The notes under the pieces: model-generated
Database searches by the model: none
What the model was told of the DNA's origin: nothing
Seen by the model: the letters and a program-made list of their open reading frames with translations, nothing else
In this document: piece by piece, positions 42,961 to 51,157 of the stretch
Numbering within the stretch: the first letter of the stretch is position 1
Layout: every line of letters starts with the position of its first letter
Made by a program: the position numbers and the translations under genes
From: Comamonas sp. lk
GTDB lineage: Bacteria; Pseudomonadota; Gammaproteobacteria; Burkholderiales; Burkholderiaceae_C
Reading direction: 5' to 3'
Assembly: GCA_945925985.1 (NCBI GenBank)
Contig: CAMELV010000012.1
Coordinates: 45,107-109,106, forward strand
DNA length: 64,000 bases

Positions 42961-44275
42961 GGGCGGTACCCGCCAGGTCCATAAGCTGCCTGGCTTGGGC
43001 GTCGATAGCCTTGGCGCAGGCGTCGATCACAAAGCGCTCCACACCACAGTCCAATGCGATCACATCCAGCCGGGCCACTGTGTCGGCAAACTCGCTGAGC
43101 TCGGCTGCCAGGGCTGTACGCTCCGCGTCGGGCACGTCCAGCTGCTCGATCACCTGGCGCCAATCCGCTTGCCTGACACCCGCCTTGTCGCGCCAATGGC
43201 AGCTGCGCGGCACGACCTCGGGGTCTTTGAACATGGGGGCAAAGTCAAACAGCGGTGTCAGTTGAACAATGCCCTGCGGCGTGCGCTGGACCGCAGTGTT
43301 TCTGGCGTGGTTGTCGGTATTGCGCAGGGCCAGGTTCAGCACATCGCGCTTGATGAATTCCAGAGTTTCCCGCGCGGGGTCGGTCACCACACGCCGCAGG
43401 CCCGCCAGAAGCGTCTGCTGGGACTGCGCCATGCCAAAGCCGCGCTGGCCAACCACGCTGGCCAGGCTTTCCTGGTGCAGGCGCTGTACACCACCATCGG
43501 GCACCACTAGACGGTCAAACCGGCGTAAAAACAACATGTCGCCATACAAAACAGGGGCATGGGCGCACCGGAGGCCCACGGCGTCGGCCACGCGCAGGTA
43601 GGCCGCTTCATTGCGCAACACGCTCCGGTCGTCATCGCTTTTGCCACGCGGCAACTTGACCAGCCAATGCGTGTGGGCCGCCTCATCGGGCAGCGCCATG
43701 TCAGCGAACCAGCGGCCGTGTTGGTCCGTGGTGAGCAAAAATTTAGGGGCAACACCTTGCACGCCCGTAGTACCAGTAGCCAGCATGGCATGCAGTGCGA
43801 TGTGGTTCAAAAATTCGTCGCTACGCTGGGTGATGTCTTCAAGGCTGACACCTTGCGCCCATTGCGGGTCGGGGTTTTTGCGCGCCTCTTGGGCAAAAAA
43901 GTGCACGGCTGTGTTGAGCCGCAAACACCCAATGGGGTTAAAAGCGCCCGCCAATAACAGCTGCATGATCATGTCGTCACTGTCTGGCAAATTCAACGCC
44001 GAAAGCAAGAACTTGCGCCCTTGGCCCTGCGGCACCAGGTCATACAAAAATGACGGCGGCCTGTGGTCCGGCACCAGCCCCGTCAAGCCTTGCATCAATG
44101 GCTCTGGCCACAAGCCGACCTGCAGGGTCAAAGACACCGGCAAATTGATGTCGCCAAAGACATAGCTGTCCAGGTAATTGAAGCGCACACGGTTATGGCT
44201 GAATGCCTGCAACTCTGCCGCCGGATGCCAAAGCCCGGCGTGATGCACTTCAATGGTGGCTTTGGCGGGATACAT
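42953..44275 (-). CDS. HipA-family serine/threonine kinase toxin
   Basis: 440 residues. Family marks include a HipA N-terminal couple domain (LGLVPDHRPPSFLYDLVPQG region), the Gly-rich phospho-acceptor-like loop TGTTGVQGVAPKFLL (about residues 167-181), the HWLVKLP lysine strand, the catalytic NTDNHARN (about 317-324) and the metal-binding LFDFAPMF. HipA kinases phosphorylate targets such as glutamyl-tRNA synthetase and induce dormancy; the target here is unknown. The upstream 65 bp is strikingly AT-rich, fitting a promoter/operator. Confidence 0.88.
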   Translation of the reverse strand: MYPAKATIEVHHAGLWHPAAELQAFSHNRVRFNYLDSYVFGDINLPVSLTLQVGLWPEPLMQGLTGLVPDHRPPSFLYDLVPQGQGRKFLLSALNLPDSDDMIMQLLLAGAFNPIGCLRLNTAVHFFAQEARKNPDPQWAQGVSLEDITQRSDEFLNHIALHAMLATGTTGVQGVAPKFLLTTDQHGRWFADMALPDEAAHTHWLVKLPRGKSDDDRSVLRNEAAYLRVADAVGLRCAHAPVLYGDMLFLRRFDRLVVPDGGVQRLHQESLASVVGQRGFGMAQSQQTLLAGLRRVVTDPARETLEFIKRDVLNLALRNTDNHARNTAVQRTPQGIVQLTPLFDFAPMFKDPEVVPRSCHWRDKAGVRQADWRQVIEQLDVPDAERTALAAELSEFADTVARLDVIALDCGVERFVIDACAKAIDAQARQLMDLAGTAHG

Positions 44276-44340
44276 AATTTGGCTATTTTAAAGTCTAAAT
44301 TTTTGCAAATATCTCACTATATAAACTATTTAAATGGCTA
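44276..44340 (-). promoter_or_regulatory. AT-rich promoter region of hipA-hipB
   Basis: About 80% A+T in a GC-rich surrounding. It directly precedes hipA, with TTGCAA about 35 bp upstream of the start codon. I cannot define exact -35 and -10 boxes or a HipB operator. Confidence 0.35.
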
Positions 44341-44356
44341 AAAATGAGGGCACCCC

Positions 44357-44416
44357 GTCATCCTCGCGCAAGCGGGGATCCATGACTTCCTGGATTCCCG
44401 CCTTCGCGGGAATGAC
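44357..44416. repeat. REP-like element 4 (full)
   Basis: GTCATCCTCGCGCAAGCGGGGATCC, then CCTGGATTCCCGCC TTCGCGGGAATGACG. It lies between hipA and the PIN-toxin gene, which diverge. Confidence 0.85.
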
Positions 44417-44492
44417 GGTTTTCCGGGGCTTGGAATGACAGCCTTCTCGCCGGCTTGGCGCTAACAGGTGGCATTTTTGATACCATAAGTGC

Positions 44493-44909
44493 ATGCGAGT
44501 TGTGATTGATACCAATGTGTTTGTGGGCGCCTGCATGGGCGTTGGCGCTTCCAACGCAGTGGTACGTGCCTGCCTGGAGCACAGGTTGGTACCCTTAATG
44601 GGGGTAGCGCTGCTGACCGAGTTCGAGGCCACACTCAGCCGCGACGAGCTGTTTGCCAGGGGCCGCCTAGACGCTGCTGAGCGCAGCGTTCTGCTCGACA
44701 CCTTTTTGGCGCTTTGTGAATGGACCCGTGTTTATTTCTTGTGGCGCCCCAATTTGAAAGACGAGTCTGACAACCACTTGATCGAACTGGCGGTAGCGGG
44801 CGATGCGGCGGCCATCGTGACACGCAATCTTCGCGATTTGCGCGGTGCGGAGCTGCGCTTTGAACCATTGCGCATCCTTTCGCCCGAAGACTTTTTGAAG
44901 GAGTTATGA
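44493..44909 (+). CDS. PIN-domain toxin (COG1569-type)
   Basis: 138 residues. PIN-nuclease acidic residues are visible: Asp in VVIDTNVFVGA (about 5), Glu in LLTEFEATLSR (about 43-45), and Asp in KDESDNHLIELA (about 90-94). It matches the 'putative toxin-antitoxin toxin component, PIN family' group. It comes first in the pair; the RHH partner starts 1 bp after its stop, with GAAGGAG inside its 3' end. RNase activity is inferred. Confidence 0.88.
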   Translation: MRVVIDTNVFVGACMGVGASNAVVRACLEHRLVPLMGVALLTEFEATLSRDELFARGRLDAAERSVLLDTFLALCEWTRVYFLWRPNLKDESDNHLIELAVAGDAAAIVTRNLRDLRGAELRFEPLRILSPEDFLKEL

Positions 44910-44910
44910 C

Positions 44911-45153
44911 ATGAGCGCACTGACAGTCAGACTATCTGACGACAAACACCGTCGGCTGAAACTGCTGGCCAAAAGTCGCGGCACGCCGCTGAACCGCCTG
45001 ATCGACGACATGGCCACCGCGATGTTGGCAGAATTTGACGCCGAAACTCGCTTTCGCCTGCGCGCTGCTCGCGGCGCCGGCCAGGAGGCGCTGGGCCTGC
45101 AGCTGCTTCAAAAGGCAATTTCTCCGGCTACTTCCCGGTCATCCCCGGCATGA
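44911..45153 (+). CDS. Ribbon-helix-helix antitoxin
   Basis: 80 residues. The N-terminal RHH fold (ALTVRLSDDKHRRLKLLAKSRG, in part) starts at residue 3, with the helix TPLNRLIDDMATAML. The final residues (ATSRSSPA) are encoded by the beginning of a REP-like element, so the natural C-terminus has probably been replaced. It is the partner of the PIN toxin immediately upstream. Confidence 0.82.
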   Translation: MSALTVRLSDDKHRRLKLLAKSRGTPLNRLIDDMATAMLAEFDAETRFRLRAARGAGQEALGLQLLQKAISPATSRSSPA

Positions 45154-45262
45154 CCGGACATCCATGACTCCCTGGATTCCCGGTCGTGGCCGGGAATGAC
45201 AGTTTATTGTGGCCGGGAATGACGGCCATCCGTCATCCTCGCGCACGCGGGGATCCATGCCC
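45139..45262. repeat. REP-like elements 5 and 6
   Basis: One copy runs 45139-45200 (GTCATCCCCGGCATGACCGG ... GGTCGTGGCCGGGAATGAC). A second, partly truncated pair follows at 45208-45262 (GGCCGGGAATGACGG, then GTCATCCTCGCGCACGCGGGGATCC). Together they close the toxin-antitoxin island before the ABC ATPase gene. Confidence 0.8.
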
Positions 45263-45294
45263 CTAGGCCTCCGCTTCCACAGAGACCCATGCCC

Positions 45295-46011
45295 TCAGGC
45301 AATACAGGTCAGATAAGCCTGCTCCAGCGTGGCCGCGCCGAACTGTTCGCGGCAGCCGGCGGGTGAGCCGACGTAGCGCAGCTCGCCCAGGTGCAGGATG
45401 GCCATGCGGTCGCAGATTTCTTCTACATCGGCCAGCGCGTGCGAGCTGAAAAACAGGGTGCGGCCGGCTTCGCGCTGGCGGGTCAGCTGGGCTTTGAGCA
45501 GGGCGCGGGCCTTGGGGTCTAGCCCGCTCATGGGTTCGTCCAGCACGTAAATGGCTTTTTCAGCCAAAAAGCAGGAGGCCAACCCCAGCTTTTGCGTCAT
45601 GCCCTTGGAATAAGCCCGCACCGGCCGGCTGAGGGCGGCGGCATCCAAATCGAGGGCCGCCAGCATTTCCAGGGCAATGGCTTCGTTGTAGCTCAGGCCC
45701 TGCAGTTTCAGCATGTACTTTAAAAAATCGCGGCCGTTTAAATAATACGGCGGCATGAAGCGCTCAGGCAAAAATGCCAGCGGCTTGCGCGACTCGGTCA
45801 GCCGGTGGCTGACACCCGCAATCTCAATACTGCCACCATCAGTCGCACAAAAGTCCAGCAAGCACTTGAGCAGCGTGGTCTTACCAGCACCGTTCATGCC
45901 CACCAAGCCAAAAAACTCGCCCTGCCCGATCTGGAGGTCAATGCCGTGCAGCACCGGGCGTTTGCCGTAGTTTTTACGGAGTTGAGTAAAGCGGAAGGCT
46001 GGGGTCATCAT
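45295..46011 (-). CDS. ABC transporter ATP-binding protein
   Basis: 238 residues. Walker A is GMNGAGKTTLLK (about residues 37-48), the signature YSKGMTQKLGLAS (about 135-147) and Walker B IYVLDEPMSGLDP. It resembles the ATPases of single-permease ABC-2 exporters. A matching permease lies 3.3 kb upstream on the same strand (49270-50037), separated by the pilin and PglL-like genes; they probably work together. Confidence 0.92.
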   Translation of the reverse strand: MMTPAFRFTQLRKNYGKRPVLHGIDLQIGQGEFFGLVGMNGAGKTTLLKCLLDFCATDGGSIEIAGVSHRLTESRKPLAFLPERFMPPYYLNGRDFLKYMLKLQGLSYNEAIALEMLAALDLDAAALSRPVRAYSKGMTQKLGLASCFLAEKAIYVLDEPMSGLDPKARALLKAQLTRQREAGRTLFFSSHALADVEEICDRMAILHLGELRYVGSPAGCREQFGAATLEQAYLTCIA

Positions 46012-46086
46012 GGGTAAATCAGGTCTGAGTGCGCGTGCGCCTATGGTACGGGATCACCGGACTATCGCCAACAGCGGTGTCGACGC

Positions 46087-47580
46087 TCACTTCTTTTCAT
46101 TCAGCTTGGCCCACTCCGCATATTCCTCAGGGTATGCCGCCTTGTAGCGCTCCACATAGGCCAGGGCCAGGTCGTGGCGCTGTGCCAGCACGGCGCTGCG
46201 CAGCAGTGGCTCGATGATGGCCGGCACCGGCCGCCACTGCACCACCCGCTCGGACAGCGCCAACATCTGGGCGGCATTGGTGGCAGTCACCGGCGTGTTG
46301 GCCACCTCAGCAAAGTCCAGCCACTCGCCAAACAGCCAAGGTCGGGGCTGCACCGTCATGTAGCCTTGGGCAAACGGTGCCAATCGCTGGCCGCTGGGCG
46401 GGTAATAGGACCTGACCTGCAGGTAGCACTGAAGGGCGAAGACCGCCAGGGCCAGCACGCCCGTGGCGACGCCGACGCGCCAAGCCGCCGCCAGGCGCCA
46501 AAACCGGCCCCAGCGCGAGGCTGGGTCCGACGATGTGGGCAGCAGCACCAGCAAACACCCCAAGGCAGCCAGCTGGAACGGGCCGTAACTCAGCGGGTAC
46601 TCCAGCAGGCTGTGCAGGCCGATCACGGCCAGCCCGGCCCAGGCCCATTGGCGCCGGCGGTCCTGCTCGGCCCAAGGCCGGGCTAGCACCAACTTCCACA
46701 GCACATAGCCGCAGACCAGGGTCGCGGCGGGCACTCCAAACTCCACCGCCAGATGCAGCGGCAGGTTGTGCGCGTTGTCCAACAGGCCGCAATAGCGCAG
46801 CCCCGGAAACAGCGTGATGAACTGGGCATCAATCAGGCCGCCCCAACCCCAGCCCGTGAGCGGTTGCTGGCCGATCAGGTACAGCACGTTGGACCACAGT
46901 GCAGACCGACTCGCGCAAGCCGGTGGGTCGATTTGCAAACGGGCCAACAAACCCGATTGCAGCACCAGCACCGCCACCGCATAGCCCACCACCGCCGCCA
47001 GCAACAGGCGCCACAAGCCCGGGACCTGGCTGCGGCGCCACAGCAGGCCAAAGAGCCCCAGCAGCAACACCAGTTCCAGCAGGCCGGTGCGCGAGGAAGA
47101 CAGGCCGTTGCCCAGCCCTAGCCAGGCCGCCGCCAGCACCCAGGCCCAAGAGGGCGCTGCGCCACCCCGGATGCGATGGGCAGCCAGCCAGATCAAAGCC
47201 ACCAGGCCCAGACTGATCAGGCTGGCGAAATGGTTGCGTTGGCGCAAATTGGCGTACACGATGCCTGGCGGTGGCTGGCTCACCCAGGGCACCCATTGCG
47301 GGGCGGAACCAGCGTACTGGATCAACGCCAGGCCCGTGCTCAGCAGGGCCGCCACCAGCCAGGAGGCAGCCAGCACGCGGGCCATGGCCCCAGGCCCGTC
47401 GGCGCGCCAGGGCAGCAACAACAAGGCGCCCAGCGCCAGCAGACTCAACAGGCCCTGCACGGCGGCCTCGGCCGGGCCGGGCTCGTACGGATTAAGCCAG
47501 GGCAGCGCCAAGGTCGCCGCCAAAAGAACTGAAACCCATTGGCTCACGGGGGCGGACGGGGCAATGGGCGATGTCTTCAT
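46087..47580 (-). CDS. PglL/Wzy-family O-oligosaccharyltransferase
   Basis: 497 residues from the ATG at 47580 (a GTG at 47637 is also open). About 10-12 hydrophobic helices. The Wzy_C region has NLRQRNHFASLISLGL, SSSRTGLLELVLL and the periplasmic loop with GWGWGGLIDAQF and DNAHNLPLHLAVEFG, whose His is characteristic of PglL/WaaL ligases. A C-terminal Wzy_C_2-like soluble domain follows. It sits directly downstream of a type IV pilin gene, so the likely substrate is that pilin. Confidence 0.85.
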   Translation of the reverse strand: MKTSPIAPSAPVSQWVSVLLAATLALPWLNPYEPGPAEAAVQGLLSLLALGALLLLPWRADGPGAMARVLAASWLVAALLSTGLALIQYAGSAPQWVPWVSQPPPGIVYANLRQRNHFASLISLGLVALIWLAAHRIRGGAAPSWAWVLAAAWLGLGNGLSSSRTGLLELVLLLGLFGLLWRRSQVPGLWRLLLAAVVGYAVAVLVLQSGLLARLQIDPPACASRSALWSNVLYLIGQQPLTGWGWGGLIDAQFITLFPGLRYCGLLDNAHNLPLHLAVEFGVPAATLVCGYVLWKLVLARPWAEQDRRRQWAWAGLAVIGLHSLLEYPLSYGPFQLAALGCLLVLLPTSSDPASRWGRFWRLAAAWRVGVATGVLALAVFALQCYLQVRSYYPPSGQRLAPFAQGYMTVQPRPWLFGEWLDFAEVANTPVTATNAAQMLALSERVVQWRPVPAIIEPLLRSAVLAQRHDLALAYVERYKAAYPEEYAEWAKLNEKK

Positions 47581-47698
47581 GGGGTGAGGGTATCCGAAGC
47601 GACCAGCCCAAAAAAAACCCCAGGGCAGCCATTGCACTGGGGGCCATAGCGCTGGACAGCCAGATACGACTCGCGTACCTGGCAGCGCTCTGCGTCAC

Positions 47699-48430
47699 TT
47701 ACAGCAGATTCATCGAGAGGTTGTAGTTGTTGTTGAGCAGATAGGGTGCGGCTACGCCAGTATTGGGATTGGTGGCGGTCCCATTGCCGGCAGATCGGAT
47801 ACCGCCCTGGTTGGTAAAGCCGTCGTCATTGGCGGAGTCAACTGCTTGAGCCACGTTGCCAGGCGTTACGTACTGGGTAAAGTAAAGCGTCGATGGTTGC
47901 TGCCCGATAAACAAAATCCCGGAATTGACGGCTGTCCAACCCGATACGGCGTTGAGAGGTTGGATATAGATTTCACCGGTTCCAGTGCCTTCGGTCTTGA
48001 TCATCTGAGCGGCCCGAAGATGTTGCCAAAACTTATAAGTCTCGTTCCCTCCGCTTGAGACAATCAGAGCGCCCTGGGCCGCGGTAAGCCGAGCAGCTTG
48101 GCCTTCGTTGCTCATCTGGGAGTTGCCATCGCCATTGGTACAGGACTGCCCGGCCCCGCTGTTGACCGCCGAGGCACCGGCACCCTGAACGCCGCAAGCC
48201 AGCCCGGTAAAGCGGCCGGCCGCAGCACGGTCATCACCCGGAAGAGCACGGAAACGGTCGTTGTAGGTGTTGTATGCGGCCTGGATGGCGGACTTGTCGG
48301 CAAACAGCGACTTGGCCTTGCCTGAGATAATCATCTCTTGGCCCTTCAGCACGCCGCCGAGCAGCAGACCGATGATGACCAGTACGATCGCGATTTCGAC
48401 CAGCGTAAAGCCGGATTGCTTGGATTTCAT
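47699..48430 (-). CDS. Type IV pilin-like protein
   Basis: 243 residues from the ATG at 48430, with AAAGGAG 6 nt upstream; 26 further codons are open but not pilin-like. The prepilin leader is six residues long, with cleavage at G|FTLVEIAIVLVIIGLLLGG and Glu5 present. A single N-terminal helix is followed by a Ser/Gly/Asn/Thr-rich globular domain with two cysteines that could form a disulfide. The Ser/Thr-rich surface and the adjacent PglL-like gene suggest O-glycosylation. Confidence 0.92.
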   Translation of the reverse strand: MKSKQSGFTLVEIAIVLVIIGLLLGGVLKGQEMIISGKAKSLFADKSAIQAAYNTYNDRFRALPGDDRAAAGRFTGLACGVQGAGASAVNSGAGQSCTNGDGNSQMSNEGQAARLTAAQGALIVSSGGNETYKFWQHLRAAQMIKTEGTGTGEIYIQPLNAVSGWTAVNSGILFIGQQPSTLYFTQYVTPGNVAQAVDSANDDGFTNQGGIRSAGNGTATNPNTGVAAPYLLNNNYNLSMNLL

Positions 48431-48523
48431 GAAAAACTCCTTTAGGAAACAAGCCGAATGGTGGCTTGAGGCGTATTTAAACCGCGCCAGTCTCTTATCG
48501 GGAGTCAAAAAAATTTACAAACC

Positions 48524-49273
48524 TTAGGGCTTCGCGGGGGACGCACTGGCTGGCGCGGGCTGAGCAGCCAGCCGAGCCTCGATTTCGGATAAGCGCTCCT
48601 GCAAAAAAGCCAACTCGCGGTCGTCGCGAACCTGTCGACTCTCAACCAAGGCTCCAAGCAAGATTTTGGCGGTCTCCAGCTCACCCATGTCTTGCAGCAA
48701 CAGGACTTCCATCTGCTTGGCCCAAGTCGGCACATCGGGGCCGGTGGCCTGCAGCCGCAACGCCTGCGCGTAGTCACGGGCCAGGTCCATGTCTTTCAGG
48801 CGATGCCGGGCCATCACCGCAGCATGGGCCAGCCAGGGCCAGCGCCGGTTTGGGTCCGCATCGAACTGTTGCCGCACAAAGGCCAGCATGGCACGCTGTT
48901 TGGGCTCGGCACCCTGCACCTCGGCGTAGACGCGCGCGGCCAACAGCAGCGGGTACTGCGACAACGGGTCGAGTTTGAGCCCACTCAACAGCCAGCCCTG
49001 CAGGCGGTCGTAATCCATGCTGCGCAGTTGCATGATCTCGCCGCGCTGGCTCTCATAGGCCTGCAGGTAAATCATCATGCCTTTGGCCAGCGCCAAGGGT
49101 TCGCCAAAGCTGGCCAGCCGCAAGGCGCCAAGCGTGGGGGGTGGTGGCAAGTTTTGCGGCTGCAACTTGGCCAATGGCTGCCAAGCCTGCCAGCCCAGTT
49201 GCAAGCCCAGTGCCAGCACCAGCAGCGCCCGGGCGAGCGCTGGTACCGAGGCGATGCTGCGTTCGTCTCTCAC
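48524..49273 (-). CDS. Hypothetical membrane-anchored TPR-like protein
   Basis: 249 residues. One N-terminal hydrophobic segment (about residues 12-30) is followed by a mostly helical region with repeated LLLAARVYAEV- and ALRLQATGPDVPTWA-like stretches and a C-terminal coiled coil (ELAFLQERLSEIEARLA). I do not recognise a family. It overlaps the ABC permease gene by 4 bp (ATGA), so it is probably a partner of that transporter. Confidence 0.7.
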   Translation of the reverse strand: MRDERSIASVPALARALLVLALGLQLGWQAWQPLAKLQPQNLPPPPTLGALRLASFGEPLALAKGMMIYLQAYESQRGEIMQLRSMDYDRLQGWLLSGLKLDPLSQYPLLLAARVYAEVQGAEPKQRAMLAFVRQQFDADPNRRWPWLAHAAVMARHRLKDMDLARDYAQALRLQATGPDVPTWAKQMEVLLLQDMGELETAKILLGALVESRQVRDDRELAFLQERLSEIEARLAAQPAPASASPAKP

Positions 49274-50037
49274 AGGTTACGACGGTACAGGTCAAACAGC
49301 GCGGCAGCAGTCAACAAGGCCAAGTAAATCAGGGTCTGCGCGGCCAACGGGCCCAGCGTGGCCCAGCTGCCGCTGTGGTAGACCAGCCAGTCGGTGCGGG
49401 TGAACTCGTCGAGCCGGGGCAACACGTAGCCCACGCCCTGCATCACCGCGTTGATGACCTGCTGAGACGGACCATCAGGCGCGTAGCGGCTCTGGCCGAA
49501 CTGCTGCAGCGCTGTGACCGAACGCGCCAACAGGTAAAAACCCATGGCGGCGCTGAGCGCTGTCATCACCTGCTGGAAGGTCAGGACACACAGCAGGCTG
49601 AAGGCCGCCACGATCCACAATTCAGCCAGCAGCGAAACCGTCCACAGCGCCGCGTCCCAGGTCTGCACCAGCAGGCCCAGCAGGCCGCCAAACAGCAGCG
49701 CCGGCAGCAGGGCCAGCGCGGCAAACCCGGCGAGCTTGCCCAGCACATAGCCGGCGCGCGGCATCGGCAGCGCCAGCACCAGCTCCAGCCCCTTGTCGTT
49801 GGCCTCGCGCACCAGGCTGGTGACCACAAAAATCACCATCAAAAAAGCGGCCGAAAAGCGCAGAAAGGCGGCCAGCAATGCCACCTGGGTCTCCTTTTGC
49901 TCCGTCACCGCCAGATCGCTCAAGAAACCACTCAGGCCGATGCCGACCACCAGCACCAGCCCCAACAACCACATCAACCGGTTGCGCAGGGCTTCAAGCA
50001 GGGTGTAGTAGGCGATGGTGGACGCTTGGCGCAGCAT
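49270..50037 (-). CDS. ABC transporter permease (ABC-2 type)
   Basis: 255 residues from the ATG at 50037; the frame is open to 50280 but the first transmembrane region starts after this ATG. Six hydrophobic segments are visible, including LLGLVLVVGIGLSGFL, FLMVIFVVTSLV and LAALTAAALFDLY-like terminal helices. It resembles NosY/ABC-2 permeases. The stop overlaps the TPR-like gene. The nearest co-oriented ATPase is at 45295-46011. Confidence 0.82.
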   Translation of the reverse strand: MLRQASTIAYYTLLEALRNRLMWLLGLVLVVGIGLSGFLSDLAVTEQKETQVALLAAFLRFSAAFLMVIFVVTSLVREANDKGLELVLALPMPRAGYVLGKLAGFAALALLPALLFGGLLGLLVQTWDAALWTVSLLAELWIVAAFSLLCVLTFQQVMTALSAAMGFYLLARSVTALQQFGQSRYAPDGPSQQVINAVMQGVGYVLPRLDEFTRTDWLVYHSGSWATLGPLAAQTLIYLALLTAAALFDLYRRNL

Positions 50038-50208
50038 GGGGAGGGGTCCGATCGGGGCAGCAGTGGTGTGAAGCGCATGATAGCGAGGTTTTTTGGGTTG
50101 ACGGCTTTTACCTGTTAGCGTCTTACTCCTGTCTTCCCCCTGTCTTCTCCATTGACTTAGTAAGGATAATTCCTGACCATGTGGGCTAGTTTGAAAGGAA
50201 ACATTGCC

Positions 50209-50529
50209 ATGCCAGCCGTTCATGAAGTTGCCACCCTCACATCTAAAGGGCAGATCACCCTGCCCAAGCCCATTCGTCAAGCACTTGGCGTGGATTTTGG
50301 CGGCAAGGTAGCGTTCGATTTACGGGGCACACAGGTCGTGGTGAGCCGTGTCGACAACGAGCGCCATGAAGACCCCGCCATCGCAAGTTTCTTGGCACTG
50401 CTTGAAAAAGACATTGCGGCTGGCCAGCACATCTCCACCTTGCCAGATGAATTGGCCATCGCCCTGTTGTCGGCCATTAAGCGGCCCGTCGACCCAGGCG
50501 AAGATATCCTGGGCGACGTCGCGCTGTGA
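50209..50529 (+). CDS. PrlF-type AbrB-fold antitoxin
   Basis: 106 residues from the ATG at 50209, with AAAGGAA 9 nt upstream. The N-terminal swapped-hairpin AbrB fold reads ATLTSKGQITLPKPIRQALGV (in part, about residues 8-28). It ends overlapping the YhaV gene (TGATG), the classic prlF-yhaV arrangement. It neutralises YhaV and represses the pair. Confidence 0.9.
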   Translation: MPAVHEVATLTSKGQITLPKPIRQALGVDFGGKVAFDLRGTQVVVSRVDNERHEDPAIASFLALLEKDIAAGQHISTLPDELAIALLSAIKRPVDPGEDILGDVAL

Positions 50530-50966
50530 TGCTGCGCCACGGTTGGAACTTGCTGTTTCACGAGGGTTTGATCGAACAACTGCAGAAGCTGCAAGCCGCC
50601 GCTCAGCGTGCACAGGCGCAAGACCCGCAAGGGTTTGAATCAAACGCCAACGTCAAGCTCTTCAATGCCCTGGCGCAGTTGATGCTGGAAACCGTGCCAA
50701 GTGATCCCAACCGCGACGAGTATCGACAGGGCAACACCATGGGACCTGCGTTCAGGCACTGGCGGCGTGCCAAGGTTGGGCGACGGTTCCGCTTGTTTTT
50801 CCGGCTTGACTCCAAAACCAGGATCATTATTTTTATGGCCATGAAGGAAGCCCAAACCTACTTTGCCGAACGGCAGGCGCGGGCTGATGTGGCGGCGTTT
50901 GACGCAGTGATGGCTCGCACTGGGGGCGAGCCACCGCGCGAGGGTGACCGCATCTTGCCTGCCTAA
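50529..50966 (+). CDS. YhaV-family RNase toxin
   Basis: 145 residues from the ATG at 50529 (a GTG one codon upstream is possible). Family landmarks are HGWNLLFHEGL (about residues 4-14), the RxxxGP-type motif in RQGNTMGPAFRHWRRAKVG (about 65-84) and IIFMAMKEAQTYF. YhaV is a RelE-superfamily ribosome-linked mRNA endonuclease. The pair looks intact. Confidence 0.9.
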   Translation: MLRHGWNLLFHEGLIEQLQKLQAAAQRAQAQDPQGFESNANVKLFNALAQLMLETVPSDPNRDEYRQGNTMGPAFRHWRRAKVGRRFRLFFRLDSKTRIIIFMAMKEAQTYFAERQARADVAAFDAVMARTGGEPPREGDRILPA

Positions 50967-50987
50967 AATAGCGGCACCGTGCCAAGA

Positions 50988-51095
50988 ATGCGCAGGTTTT
51001 CGGGTCTGTTGGGCGTTCCTGTGGACGTACTCACGCCCGATGCTTTGCCCGAGGCTTTCCGGGCCAAGGTCATTGCTGAAGCGCAGCCGGTATGA
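50988..51095 (+). pseudogene. MntA-type nucleotidyltransferase, C-terminal stub
   Basis: A 35-codon frame ending VDVLTPDALPEAFRAKVIAEA... This matches the C-terminal end of small MNT nucleotidyltransferase antitoxins. The catalytic GSxARG part is missing. Its stop overlaps an ATG (ATGA) that begins a HepT-like start, as in intact mntA-hepT pairs. Confidence 0.55.
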
Positions 51096-51157
51096 CCCGG
51101 GATCAAAAAAGGCCAACGATGCACTTGACGGAGTATTCCAACGCGAAGGAGCGATAG
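51092..51157 (+). pseudogene. Fused HepT start and HigB tail remnants
   Basis: The frame beginning at 51092 reads MTRDQKRP, like HepT/DUF86 proteins, then loses similarity. In another frame, ending at 51165 inside the higA start, the sequence reads DGVFQREGAIDG-stop, like the C-terminus of a RelE/HigB toxin. The join is near 51115. I infer two partial toxin genes joined by deletion. Confidence 0.4.
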
